Positions 45,901 through 56,296 of a stretch of 64,000 bases of DNA are shown in pieces. The DNA comes from Trebouxia sp. TZW2008. Taxonomy: Eukaryota > Chlorophyta > Trebouxiophyceae > Trebouxiales > Trebouxiaceae. The stretch covers positions 124,001 to 188,000 of the forward strand of contig BDIU01000189.1 of assembly GCA_002118135.1 (NCBI GenBank). The letters run 5' to 3'. The notes beneath the pieces are model-generated. The model was not told the DNA's origin. It ran no database searches and saw nothing but the letters and a program-made list of their open reading frames with translations. The translations under genes were made by a program, and so were the position numbers. Within the stretch, counting starts at the first letter, position 1. Every line of letters starts with the position of its first letter.

Positions 45901-48900
45901 ACCATTGGCAAGTTTCATAGTTTTGAGCAGGTTTCCTAGAAATGGGAGTAAGCCTCGTTGATCACCTACACCAGCGAAAACGAAAGCGACTGTACAGATG
46001 TTATGAGCCATCCTGATTGTCATGCAGGGCGTCCATGGGAGGGGCCAGGGCTGCAGGAAGTGGCCCAGGCCATGTTCAAGAAGGGGGAGTTGATGGTGGA
46101 GGGGCTGGACAGCCCCCCTCTAGATGCTCCCAATTCCAAGCCCAATTGGGAGGAGCCCCTGCGCTGCTACAGTCCTGTCATGTACGAAGCTGAGGTACGT
46201 GCTGACTGTCTGGTGCTGTCACTACACCTCAGCATGCTTATGTCATCACCACGCATGCATGCACTGTTATTTGCTGCGCAATAGCAGCAGCAATCACAAT
46301 TTCCTATCATGAAAGTATCTGCTGCAGACGTTTTGAGTGCTGCCTTTTCAACCTTGCTTGCAATGCTGGGGCAATCGCCTGTTTTGGGCTTCTGAAAGCT
46401 TCCTGAACACGTTCACAGCTGTTGCAGCATTCCAGAGTATGCTGTCTTGTAAGGCCTCAGCCATTGCTGTGTTGTGTGTCCTCACCCATTGACAAAGCGG
46501 CATGCAAGTTGGCTGTATGCGTTCTGCTGCATCTGTACTGATACAGCTCAACAAAGTAAGACCGCCATTCTTACACTTGAGATGCTGCTGTCAACATGTG
46601 CTGAGTCTGTCTGCGCGCATAAGGCAAGTCATAGCAAATTCATGTGTCTTGCCTGCCGCTTGAGACAATCACCTTGAAACAGTCCAGCAAGATTTCTGTA
46701 AGTGTTCATTTACTCACTTGTTTGTGAAGATTGAGACATTCTCTTTTGCATACGTAGGTGACAGTGGCAAATAAGCTGGCTGAGCTGGCAGCACGGCGCA
46801 GCCTGGCAGTACCTCAGCAGAGTATCCTCAATTGGCTCAACAAGCAGCAAGGTACACACCACAAACCATGTTACATGCGGGCCCCTTGCTCACAGCTTCT
46901 TTGAGTCATGTCGAAGTCTCATGCACCACCCATTTTGTGTTGTTCCTTACTGCCGCTTCAAGTTCTCGTGACATGCCAGCCTGTTGTTTTGCGCTGCTGC
47001 TGTGCTGTGCTGTGCTGTGCTGTGCTGTGCTGTGCTGTGCTGTGCTGTGCTGTGCTGTGCTGTGCTGTGCTGTGCTGTGTCAACACTGTTGAGGCTGTGC
47101 TGAGTTGCTGCAGCACAAACGCTCAAGATGGACAGTTGCAGCACAACATCACATGGAGCTCGGCAAACAGCAATGTCTGCATATGCACCAATTTCACAGC
47201 ATTTGTTTCTATTTCCAAGCTCCTGAGGTGACCGCAGACTCACGCTGTTGGTTTGAATGCAGGACTGCAGCTGTCAGAAGGGCAGAAGGAGGCAATTCTG
47301 CTGGCGGCAACTTCACCAGTGTGTGTCTTGACTGGAGGTCCAGGTTGCGGCAAAACAACCATCACAAAATACATTGTGAATCTGTGGCAGTCACAAGGGA
47401 AGCGTATGGCACTGTGTGCCCCAACAGGTACTGTCCTGCTTTGTTCTTTGTCATTCTCTTTCCCTCATGCCATTATTACTGCAAATTCATGCATTGAACA
47501 GATGAGTGATTCTGAAGAGCAAAGTATATGGAAAGGACGTCATGCTTGCAATGCACTGCCTGTAAATTCTTGAACTTGCTGAACCAAGCTTTGGCTTGGT
47601 GCATTGTACCAAGTTGCTCAGTGCAAGACTTAGCAGCAGTCTGCAAATGTCTAGTCCAACCTTGCGCTTTTCACAACTGAAGACCTTGATGTCAGTTGAC
47701 TCCAACTTCAGCGCTTTTCTGCAGCATGACATTCACCAGCTTTTCGCTCATCCCATGCCCTGGTTGAGACAGTTGATTGCTCCAGTACGTACCTAGCTGA
47801 GCCTGCTGAGCCTGTCTAGCATATGTTCAGAATGATTGCATGAATGAATGAATGGCCTACGTACATGTCAGTACTCTCTTTGCAGGCTGTCAATGCCAAT
47901 TAGAAACACCTCTACACAAAATGATGCTTCATGCAGGCAGAGCATCACAAAGGCTGACAGAGACCTCTGGCAAAGCAGCTTCCACAATCCATCGCCTTTT
48001 GAAATGGATTCCTGCCAAGGGCGAGGCCGGCAGGGCAGGGCAGAACGACGCAGCCTCTGACGAGGACGGCAAACTGGGCGGTAGCAGCACAGGGCAATTC
48101 CAGTTCAACAGTCATAATCCCTTGGCAGTGGGAGACGAATGGGTGGATATTGAACAGTGGAAGGAGGTTGATGCAGTGCTTGTGGACGAAGCCAGTATGC
48201 TGGACCTGCCCTTAGCAGCTGCCCTTCTTGATGCCCTGCCCCGCCGCTGCCAGCTTGTCTTTGTGGGTGAGTGTCACTCTGCTCTGTTGCTGTTTCTGCT
48301 GATGTCACTTTCTGGTGCAGCACTTGTTTTGCACGAGGTTCTGCATGGGAATTCATATCTTGTCAAGCATGGCCGTCCTTGGATGCGGCGACGCTGCACA
48401 GCTCAGCAGGTGCTGTGCGAGTCTTTGAGGGTGGGTGTTCTGTGCCAATATCTTCACGGTGAGTGCTGCTTGTCTCATTGCAAAGCATCATGCCTTGGTT
48501 GCTTGCATTGGGTGGGTATGGAGGAGTGGAAGGAGGTTGATGCAGCGCTTGTAGATGAGGCCAGCATGCTGAAACTGCTCTTGGCAGCTGCCCTTCTGGG
48601 GGTGGCAAGGCTTTCTAGGCAGGGCTTCTGGGGTTGCCGGCCACTGCCGCTGCCAGCTTGTCTTTGTGGGTGGGTGTTTATACTTCTTGGTCAAACAGCC
48701 TCATCAGGGTGGCAAGGCGTTCCCCATCTGCCGCATGAAGCTGAACTCAGCAACTGACCAACACTGTTACGACATGGTGCTGCCTCCTTTTTCCATGCAC
48801 AGGTGGCTTCGAGATACGTCTTGTGTATTTGGCATCTCTTGGTGGGTGCTCTGTGGGTGGGTTTTCAATATCAACATCATCATGTTGTGTGCGCACTTCT

Positions 48901-51900
48901 ATCAATATTCAATCCATCATTACTGGAGAAGAGAACACCACTGGTGATGTGCAGCGGACGTGGACCAGCTGTCTTTCGCTCAGGCAGGGTGCTGTTGTGT
49001 TCCTACTATTATCTTGATCCTCTGTCGTTGCTTGTGCTGTGATCATCAGTACCATTACAGAACAAGGTGGTTTGCAGGGGTCATGGTTCACACACGTCTG
49101 GCTCCTAAGCCAGAATGTGGCAATCAACACTAGCCCTACCTTTTTCGGTTTGCGTGCAGGGGATGTGGACCAGCTGCCCCCAGTGGGTCCGGGCAAAGTG
49201 CTGTCTGATGCCATTCAGTCCGGAGTCATCCCAGGCGTGGACCTGCGCCAGATCTTCCGCCAGGCCCAGCAGAGCAACATTGTGCGCACTGCCCACGCTG
49301 TGAACCATGGGGACTGGCCTGCTGTCATGCAGGGCCTGCCTGCACTCTCCTCAAACGACCTTCAGGTGAGTAAAAGCCATGTATTATAAGGGGAAGCTAT
49401 ACTGCTGACATTTCGCAAGTGGGCTGTCTATGGTTTCCTATGAGTTCATTTGCAATCATGCTTAGACGCCAGGGAGGAGATCTGTTTGACAGTTGAGAGG
49501 CACACGATGTATCACCTGCCACACCTGCCTCTTGCATGAGTTTACCATTTAACATACTGCCTGAAGAGTATTGCAAAATACTGTGTGACTGCTACAGCTC
49601 TGGAGTGCTTATGACCAGCATCTCTGTATCATGCACTACAAACATTTCATAAGCAGTGGCGCATATCCCTTACTTCACTAGTTTCACGTAAGTGCTTGGC
49701 GCGCATGCAGAGTGGGCACGCAGTGAGGGCCTACCCAGCGATGCCATCATGATGATGCCCAATGCTTCTTGGGTGCAGAAAGATGCAATGTGCTGCACCT
49801 GCGGTGTAAGCAACTCTTTTTTGTGGTGAGCAAGGTTGGGTGGACACACTCAGCTGGATCTTCTGGGCAATACTGTGTGATGCACTACAGTGAGACACAA
49901 ACAGTGGCTCACACCTGTGAAGTATTCACAAATGCATGGCGGGCATGCAGAGTGGGGCATACAGTCAGGGCCTGCCCAGTGATGCCGTGATGATGGTGGC
50001 TAATGCCTCCTGGGTGCAGAATGCCGTGGAGGCAGCCTTGCGCCAGGTTGTGCACCCCCTGGGCAGATTCGACATCCTCAGAGACGTTCAGGTGTGCAGC
50101 ATGCCCAGCGTGCCTGTGGCATCTCTGTTGTCCAAACAAGCAACGACCTCGGTGAAACAATGCTGCAGTTCGTGTTGAAATTGTGCTGAGTCTGCTTGTC
50201 CACAGCACATGACTCTGTGTTGCTCTGTTGCTCAATCTTGATTCACAGAGGCTGTAACTGTCACTGTGCATATGGTTCTTGGTCAGCAAGACCATGCACT
50301 CTATCGCAAAGAATGTTGCCAATGTGCAAGCAAGCAGCCGGGATTAACCAGCTGAATGTAGCACTGCAAGCGATATTGACACCGTGTCCTGTTCAACACG
50401 TCCTCAGCAGGCATGTCTATCAACACAACAGTTGCACCAAACACCACACATCTGTGTACAGGTGATGTCGCCAATGCGTAAGCAAGCAGCTGGTGTGAAC
50501 CAACTCAATGCAGCACTACAAGCCCTGTTGAACCCTCCAAGCCACACCAAGCCTGAGCTGTCACTAGGCAGACTGGCAGACAGTTTTGAGGAGAGTGCAC
50601 CGACAGTCCTGAGGCAGGGCGACCGTGTGATTCAGTGCAGCAATAACTACCAGAAGGACGTGTTCAACGGAGATGTTGGGTTTGTGGGGCATGTGGACAA
50701 GTCTGACAGGCAGCTTACGGTCCGATTCCATGGTGAGTCCAGTTAGACTGCCCGCTTTGTCACTAGCCAGGGCATTGGATAGTTGCTGCATCGACTACCA
50801 GAAGGATGTGTTAAATGGGGTTGTTGGCTTTGTGGGGCATGTGGAAGGCAGCTTACGGTCTGGTTTCATGGTGAGTCAATCGCACTGTTTGTTCTGTCAC
50901 AAACCCAAGCGTCACAATGTTGCTGCAACAATCACCACACAAATATTTTCAACAGAGATATGGGGTTTGTGGGGCTTGTGGACAAGTCTGACAAGCAGCT
51001 TACTGTCCAATCTTATGGTGAATAAAAAGCACTGCTTGATTTGTCATGGAGGAGGATGTTGCATCTGCCGCTTGCTATGCTCTGGCCAGCCAACATGTCT
51101 GATTGCATGTGTCAAAACCTGATCAGATGTTGAAAAAATAAAGGCAATCAAGAACAAAATTGAGGAAATCTGCCTAAGATCCCTCTGACTCAATGAATGA
51201 TGCAGGTATCATCTGCAAAACAGTATACAAAGCAACTGTGATGTCTCCGTGTGACAATCTATGGAAGATGTTGGACACATGAGCACACTCTCACACTGCC
51301 AAGTGAGCAAATTTACACACTGTCAAGGGAGCAAGCTTAGGCACACAACCTGAACCTGTTTTGCAGATGACAAGGAGGTGGTGTATGTGGGGGCAGAGTT
51401 GAATGAGCTGCAGCTGGCCTGGGCCACCACTGTGCACAAGTCCCAAGGCAGTGAATGCCCTGTTGTCGTCCTAGCCCTGGCTCCCAACCACCGCCCCTTG
51501 CTCACTAGACGCCTCCTCTACACAGGTCTGTATTTGCCCTGGCGCCCAACTACAACCAGTGACTTGCTACACGCTTCCTCTACAGAGGTCTATCTCTGTC
51601 AGGGGTTGACGCTCTATGCCTGTTGCTGTAACAGTGAGCAAGCTGTTAACCCTGGACCCCAATCACTGCCCCTAAAGTCCAACTTGTGCAAAAAAAAGCA
51701 CAAGTTGGCCTTTGCAAGCTGATGAAGCGTCAAGCCTGCTGATTTCGCACCGTGGGTCCAAACTCAAGCTCTTACTGGTGTGCTTTTAAGCTTGCTCACT
51801 GGGCGATGTGGCAGCGTGGCAATACAGTGGCCTGTATCAAACCTCCCTTTGCATATAATGGAGAGACTTGCTTCGTGTCTGGGGTTGGCAAGGTGTAGGG

Positions 51901-53724
51901 ACCAGGCAGGTCTTGTTGCAAGCGTCCAGCACAGAGTATCTGGGGTTTCAGCACAAATTCTTATGCTGGGATCTTCAGTGCTTTGTGCTGGATGCTCTGC
52001 AGCAGATATCAGCACCATGTATGATGGTGGCATCTTCAGTTCTTTGTGCTGGATGCTCTGCAAACAATGCCTGGTGCATCCATCTGCCATGTCTTGACAA
52101 CTTTGACACACATTCTAGTTGCAAGACAAGCATGCAATGGTCAGCTGCTGTCAGCATCATATCAGTCTCTGATGGCAGCATTGCTATTTCTTGCAGATTT
52201 GTGGGTGACCACAAATGATCACATGCATCAGCTGGCAAGTTATGTGCATCCAAATTCAACTGCAGCTGAGAACATCTTGAACTGTTCTTTGCTGATTGCT
52301 GTGTCGTTAATTCTTGTCTTGTGGCAACACGGACATTGCTACCATACAGCTTGACAAGGGCCGGACGCAGCGATTGGTGCCTCTTGCATTGGCCTCACAG
52401 AAAGACAATTTTGATACGTTGTGTCCATACATCAAACAGTGACAATAGCAATGTCATTGCTGTTGTGCAGCTTTAACACGGGCTAAGCAGCTGGTGATAG
52501 TGGTAGGCAGCCCAGATGCCGTCAAAATGGCATTTGAAGCTGAAAAGAGCGACCAGCATATGTCGACTCTGCTGCAGCGCATCACAGCAGTTGTCACCAA
52601 AGCTGGAGCGCCTGCCGAACAGATTTTCATGACTCTGACTGTTCACATGTCAAAAGAACATTGTACTGATGCTGTTGCTGTTGTGCAGCTTTGACAGAGG
52701 CCAAGCATCTGGTGATATTGGTGAACAGTCCTGATGCTGTCAAGATGGCAGTTGAAGCTGAAAAGAGCGACCAACGCATGTCAACTCTGCAGCAGCGCAT
52801 CACAGCCGTTGTTACTAGAGCTGGAGCACCCGCTGACCAGACGTTTACAACTCTGAGTGTTCACATATCAAACCATTGCTATATTGATGTTGTTGCTGTT
52901 GTGCAGCTTTGACAAGGGCCAAGCAGCTGGTCATAGTGGTGGGCAGTCCGGATGCTGTCAAGATGGCAGTAGAAGCTGAAAAGAGCGACCAGCGCATGTC
53001 TACACTACAGCAGCGCATTACAGCTGTTGCCATCAAAGCTGGAGCGCCTGCTGACCAGAAGATGCTGACTTTTGGCAGTGATGAAATCACTTTGCCTGCT
53101 GCTGAGGCTGAGCAACCCTTGCCGGCAGCAAACCAGCTGCATGTACCATTGCAAGTGCAGCAGCAGCCGTCTGTGCTGCAGAAGCACATTGAGGCACAGC
53201 AAGCGCCGCCGCAGCAGCTGCCGCAGCACTTGTCACAGCAGCAGCCACAGCAGGTGCCACAGCAGCAGCCACAGCAAGTGGCACAGCAAGTGTCGCAGCA
53301 GTCAGCTCAGCCACAAGTACCACAAGAGCAGCAACAACAGCAGTTGCCACAGCAGCAGCAGAAGCAGCAGCATCCACAGCAACAACAGCAGGTGCCACAG
53401 CAGCAGCCACAGCAAGTGGCACAGCAAGTGTCGCAGCAGTCAGCTCAGCCACAAGCACCACAAGAGCAGCAACAACAGCAGTTGCCACAGCAGCAGCAGA
53501 AGCAGCAGCATCCACAGCAACAACAGCAGTTGCCACAGCAGCAGCAGCAACAGCAGCAGCCACAGCAGGTGCCCAGGCAATGGTATCGGCAGTATCAGCA
53601 GCAACAGAGGATGAATGCATATCGGCATCGCCAGAACATGGCCAGACAAAGGCAAGAAAGGCCTAGTGTGCCAGAGGCACCTCAGGAGACCCTGTATGCT
53701 CGATCAGGCTACAGTCAGCGGTAG
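42975..53724 (+). CDS. RecD2-like SF1B DNA helicase, probably organelle-targeted, with poly-Gln tail
   Basis: Joined exons: 42975-43863, 44810-44963, 45318-45478, 46028-46194, 46758-46851, 47263-47427, 47937-48266, 49160-49365, 49951-50091, 50462-50732, 51367-51525, 52907-53724. All phases agree, giving about 1184 residues. The Arg/Ser-rich start (MVRLLARVVRQRTSASE) looks like an organelle presequence. Then comes the RecD2 N-terminal domain (GTIQRITFSAQDTGYTVAKL) and helix-hairpin-helix repeats (KGVGPVTAKN, KGIGKATAAK, FLQKHGMTGANAQRL). Helicase motifs follow in order: GGPGCGKTT (Walker A), STIHRLL, VDEASML (Walker B), GDVDQLPPVG, LRQIFRQ, TTVHKSQGSE, and TRAKQLVIVVG. RecD2 enzymes unwind DNA 5'-to-3' in repair. 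The last ~200 residues are Gln/Pro-rich, with a 46-residue repeat. Bacterial-type RecD2 in a nuclear gene suggests organelle ancestry. The gene holds the densest set of exon echoes. Confidence 0.92.
44150..44880 (+). repeat. four-copy array of a helix-hairpin-helix exon (helicase)
   Basis: 'cctgcagaagcatggcatga' or a close variant occurs near 44216, 44420, 44626 and 44831, about 205 bp apart. Each copy is preceded by 'ggggacagagcagcca'-like sequence and followed by a shared ~100-bp non-coding stretch. Only the last copy has the frame, acceptor phase and continuation (YGSTTEEVVRQDPYTC) that fit the protein. The others lie in intron 43864-44809. Confidence 0.92.
45060..45222 (+). repeat. echoes of the flanking helicase exons
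   Basis: About 45065-45100 repeats the end of exon 44810-44963 ('gcagttgcaatccactccag' against 'gctgttgcaacccattccag'). About 45165-45217 repeats the start of exon 45318-45478 ('gagcagcttgcagagatctt' against 'gagaagcttgctgagatgtt'). Both are in the intron between the two exons, so one intron carries an echo of each neighbour. Confidence 0.75.
45465..45630 (+). repeat. tandem repeat across a helicase donor site
   Basis: 'ctcatgtcaggtacattgct' at about 45470 (exon end plus donor) is repeated near 45512, 45568 and 45610 with 50-60-bp spacing. Each later unit keeps a CAG|GTA(C/G) donor-like site inside the intron. Confidence 0.8.
47000..47079. repeat. (CTGTG)n pentanucleotide microsatellite
   Basis: About 16 perfect pentamers in the helicase intron 46852-47262. 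They generate long apparent ORFs on both strands that are not coding. Confidence 0.95.
47761..47842 (+). repeat. dispersed intronic repeat, copy 3
   Basis: The core ATTGCTCCAGTACGTACCTA matches copy 1 (4800-4880) and copy 2 (39130-39173). It lies in helicase intron 47428-47936 and is followed by a small GAATGAATGAATG run. Confidence 0.7.
48500..48700 (+). repeat. echo of the Walker B part of helicase exon 47937-48266
   Basis: The intact exon encodes WKEVDAVLVDEASMLDLPLA. At about 48522-48600 the intron carries WKEVDAALVDEASMLKLLLA, in an open frame, followed by a diverged end. A further copy of 'gctgccagcttgtctttgtg' lies at about 48649. The Walker B Asp-Glu is preserved in the echo. Confidence 0.9.
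48940..49000 (+). repeat. echo of the start of helicase exon 49160-49365
   Basis: 'gtgcagcggacgtggaccag' here corresponds to 'gtgcaggggatgtggaccag' at the true acceptor. The echo runs for about 50 bases, to 'cagggtgctgt' against 'gcaaagtgctgt', in the intron upstream. Confidence 0.8.
49705..49790 (+). repeat. echo of the start of helicase exon 49951-50091
   Basis: This copy of 'catgcagagtggg' followed by 'cctacccagcgatgcc' matches the exon start at 49945-50030, including the GCATGCAG acceptor. It breaks down after 'tgggtgcagaaagatg'. Confidence 0.85.
50305..51025 (+). repeat. echoes on both sides of helicase exon 50462-50732
   Basis: Upstream, about 50310-50390 repeats the start (MSPMRKQAAGVNQLNAALQ), with the GTG/ATG region altered. 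Downstream, about 50790-50880 and 50935-51020 repeat the end (NNYQKDVFNGDVGFVGHVDK) twice, with deletions. The intact exon is in the middle. Confidence 0.88.
51955..52070 (+). repeat. non-exonic tandem duplication in helicase intron
   Basis: 'ctttgtgctggatgctctgc' occurs at about 51980 and 52040 within two ~60-bp units, in intron 51526-52906. It matches no exon, so intron sequence is also duplicated. Confidence 0.7.
52467..53040 (+). repeat. three tandem versions of the helicase terminal exon
   Basis: Units begin after GTGCAG at about 52471, 52690 and 52907, about 217 bp apart. Each encodes ALTRAKQLVIVVGSPDAVKM or a close variant (the second has LTEAKHLVILVNS). All three stay open. Units 1 and 2 end ...VVQL then stop, where the TGA of the next unit's acceptor region ('cagctttga') is read. 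Only unit 3 continues into the Gln-rich tail. Confidence 0.9.
53251..53526 (+). repeat. 138-bp coding minisatellite (46-residue Gln-rich repeat) in the helicase tail
   Basis: The sequence beginning 'caggtgccacagcagcagcc' at 53251 repeats from 53389 with few differences, followed by a partial third unit. Each encodes QVPQQQPQQVAQQVSQQSAQ and then a Q/P/K/H mix. The antisense strand is also open, which is expected of CAG-rich DNA. Confidence 0.92.
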
Positions 53725-54571
53725 TCACACATTTACAGGATGTCAGATGCATGCAGATGCAACAATGACAGGACTTCAAGTCATCCTGCTGCAACACTGT
53801 CAGCAACATGACACAGATTCTGCTGCAGCAGCAATGCAAACTGTACTAGGTGCAATTGCCCTGAATGAGCAACAAGTGGTCACACATATGGCTCATGCTG
53901 GAAAAGTTGATACACTTGTGTGACCTCTTCAAGGCAGAAGCAATGGGCTTTCAATATGGGCTGATATTGCTCCTGTGCTCATTTTCGAAGTGACTTGGGG
54001 GATGCTTGCAAGAGCGTGCCGTATGGCAGAACCAACAGCTATGAAGTTACCTGGCTTTTGTATTATGCAGTCGTATTGAAGGTGTTTGTTGTGTTCTGTG
54101 CAAGTGCTTTTGCAGATTATATTGAAAGACTTGTCCAAGTGCTTTTGCAGATAATATTGAACGACTTGGAACTGTGCAGTCAGCAATGACTGATATATTC
54201 TGAGCACGCTCACCCTACAGACTGTACCCTTCACGCACACTCATTTGTAAGCTTCAACGTAATGATTACGCTTTCTAGTAGCCATTTCAGACATCGTCGT
54301 GGTCAGCATCGTTGTTTCAGCTCAGCAAAATCCACGATTGACCTGATGCACACAATTGACATGTAGTGTACAGCTGGGCATTCTGTGTCTCCCTTGATGC
54401 CATGCAAGTTGGCCCTGTACTTGGCATCAAAAAGCATCGCTGAGAGGCACAAAACATGTAAGAGCCCTGAAGTTGACGGGACGCACTGCTCAATGCGCAC
54501 AAACCAAAGGTTGCTAGTCTGAACAGAAGGACATGATAGACTTTTTGCAAATTCCCCAACAGTCAACTTCA
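53725..54571. other. convergent intergenic region, no gene seen
   Basis: Between the helicase 3' end (+) and the membrane-protein 3' end (-). It contains a ~30-bp duplication ('cttgtccaagtgcttttgcagat' near 54129, and 'gtgcaagtgcttttgcagat' near 54099). Short ORFs carry no motif. Confidence 0.5.
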
Positions 54572-55545
54572 TCAATGCTCTTTGTCATCTAGCCTTCCCC
54601 CTCGAGAAGGACTTCCAGACCTAGGGCTGTCTCGATGTGGTGATGAGTCACCATGAAGCACGCCTGTTTCCATGTTCTGATGTGGGTCAGCCAGCTCAAC
54701 TGTGGCGTACCCAGCTTTTGCTTTTGCCTGCAGATCCCTGATATGCAGAAGACTCCTGACCCCAAACACCCCCGCCACTGCAACAAGAATTACTCCAACA
54801 GCAATGACAGCCAGAATTCCTGCAGAAAAAGACAAGTGTGGGCTCAAATGATTGCCGATCCTTGTGCCAGCCTCAAGAGACAAAACTTGTGCCGTACAAT
54901 CCTAGCACATGCGCTAAAAGGTAGTAAGACTGTACTCATTGTCAGGCCATAGATACCTATGAGACATGCAATGTGCATAGCTTTTAAAACTCAAATACCT
55001 GCGAGACTTGAGCCTGTGACAGGAGCTCTTTCTACACTTTGGCTTGATGGCTGTGGTCTAACGCTGTTCACTGTCACTGATGAAGCTTGTATTCCAGCAG
55101 ATATGAGGTTATCTCTGAATGTGGTGAGCGTCGTGGCTGTCCCCAGGGTTTCAAGCTCAGATTGTAAGGTTGCAGCATCAGCATCAGAGACAGGGTATAC
55201 GAGAATGATCAGGGTGAGCATCTCATCATGGACGATTGTGTTGGAGCTGACAACTATGTCTGATGCTTCAGGTCTGATCAGGCTTGCTCCCAAGGCCTCC
55301 TTGATCTGGCCTGCTTGCTGTTGGCTGATCTCATTGATTCCGCCAAGTGTAACATTGAACTGCAGGGGGGTGGTATCCTGTGCAAGTATTCTTGTGGCAA
55401 AACCTGCAGACAATGCATGCTGATTGTCTACTTTGCAACCCGTGCAGCGTCGCGGAACTGTGCTGCGGGGGTTTACACCTGTGTTGTCAGCTTGAGCGCA
55501 GACTGCCACAGCGACAAGGCAGACCAGAACAGCGGTCAAGCGCAT
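54572..55545 (-). CDS. secreted-domain type I membrane protein, unrecognised
   Basis: Exons, minus strand: 55545-54999 and 54819-54572, phase 1, giving about 264 residues. It starts with a clear signal peptide (MRLTAVLVCLVAVAVCAQA). A Cys-containing linker (RRCTGCKVD) and a ~110-residue extracellular domain follow, with NVTLGGINEISQQQAGQIKE and ILVYPVSDADAATLQSELET. Next is a single membrane helix split by the intron (GILAVIAVGVILVAVAGVFG), then a cytosolic tail ending in Ser/Pro/Arg-rich sequence (HRDSPRSGSPSRGG). The extracellular domain has the alternating strand/helix feel of small ferredoxin-like or SEA-like modules, but I cannot assign it. A surface receptor or adhesion role is only a guess. 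An N-glycosylation sequon (NVT) is present. Confidence 0.7.
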
Positions 55546-56296
55546 CTTAGGCTCGTTAGAGACGAACTTTTGCCAACGCAACAGGGATAGCTGAAAATGT
55601 TTCGCGCATGCGGTTCGCACGGAAAGCTTGACCGCCGATTGCAGGGCTTGCGCAAGGAAGCCGCTTGTCACTGAGATCACTCAACAAGTGAAGCTTGAAG
55701 TCGAAGGAGCTCGACAATGCTCTGCGCAACGACACGGCCTGCTGATCGCGTGCTGTTTGGCACCAAAATCTCAGGTTCGCAACAACACTGACGACGGTTG
55801 CGACAGCGTGAGTCTCCAACAATGTCGGAGTCAGGGGCTATTAGAGCTGTTAGGTCTGATTCTCGTCACAGCGCCCTGCGCCTAGCCCAGTCACAACAAG
55901 TCCACACATCTCTCTAGCCACACTTTCCAAGAGGCAGCACAAACGCGCGCAAATGAGGGTTTAATGTTCGCAAGACGGTTGCTGTTGTTTCTCTGGTACT
56001 TGCACCTCAAACCTACGTATCGTCGGAACGGGCTTGCTCAGTGCTCTGCACATCTGTAAAATTTTCAGCTAAGATCAAAGCACCAGTCACATTGCCTAGG
56101 CTGCCACCTTGATGTCACTGACCACGTTTCAGTTTTTGATGTTGTAAACTAGAATGTTGGTGTGCCCTTGGACTTCTCCCCACATTACCACCTTGCAGAG
56201 GCATATCTCACTCACCTCATCGTTCAGTTCACAGCAAATATTATGGGCGTTTTTGCAAAGCAAAGATGTCATACAATTGCCAGCATTCTGCCTAGG
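55546..56296. other. intergenic: 5' flank of the membrane-protein gene, then 3' flank of SPO11
   Basis: The CpG-richer part (55546-56050) is probably the promoter of the membrane-protein gene. No coding sequence is supported. Confidence 0.45.

Noticed and set aside
47000..47240. ORFs on both strands across the pentamer repeat
   Set aside because: They are produced by the (CTGTG)n microsatellite inside an intron.
53087..53620. Long minus-strand ORF (~177 codons, Ala/Val-rich)
   Set aside because: It is the antisense of the CAG-rich helicase tail; repeat DNA keeps several frames open. The plus-strand frame continues a recognised helicase exon.
42975..53724. Bacterial contamination as the source of the RecD2-like gene
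   Set aside because: The gene has about 11 phase-consistent spliceosomal introns, the same echo arrays as its neighbours and a eukaryotic gene directly on each side.
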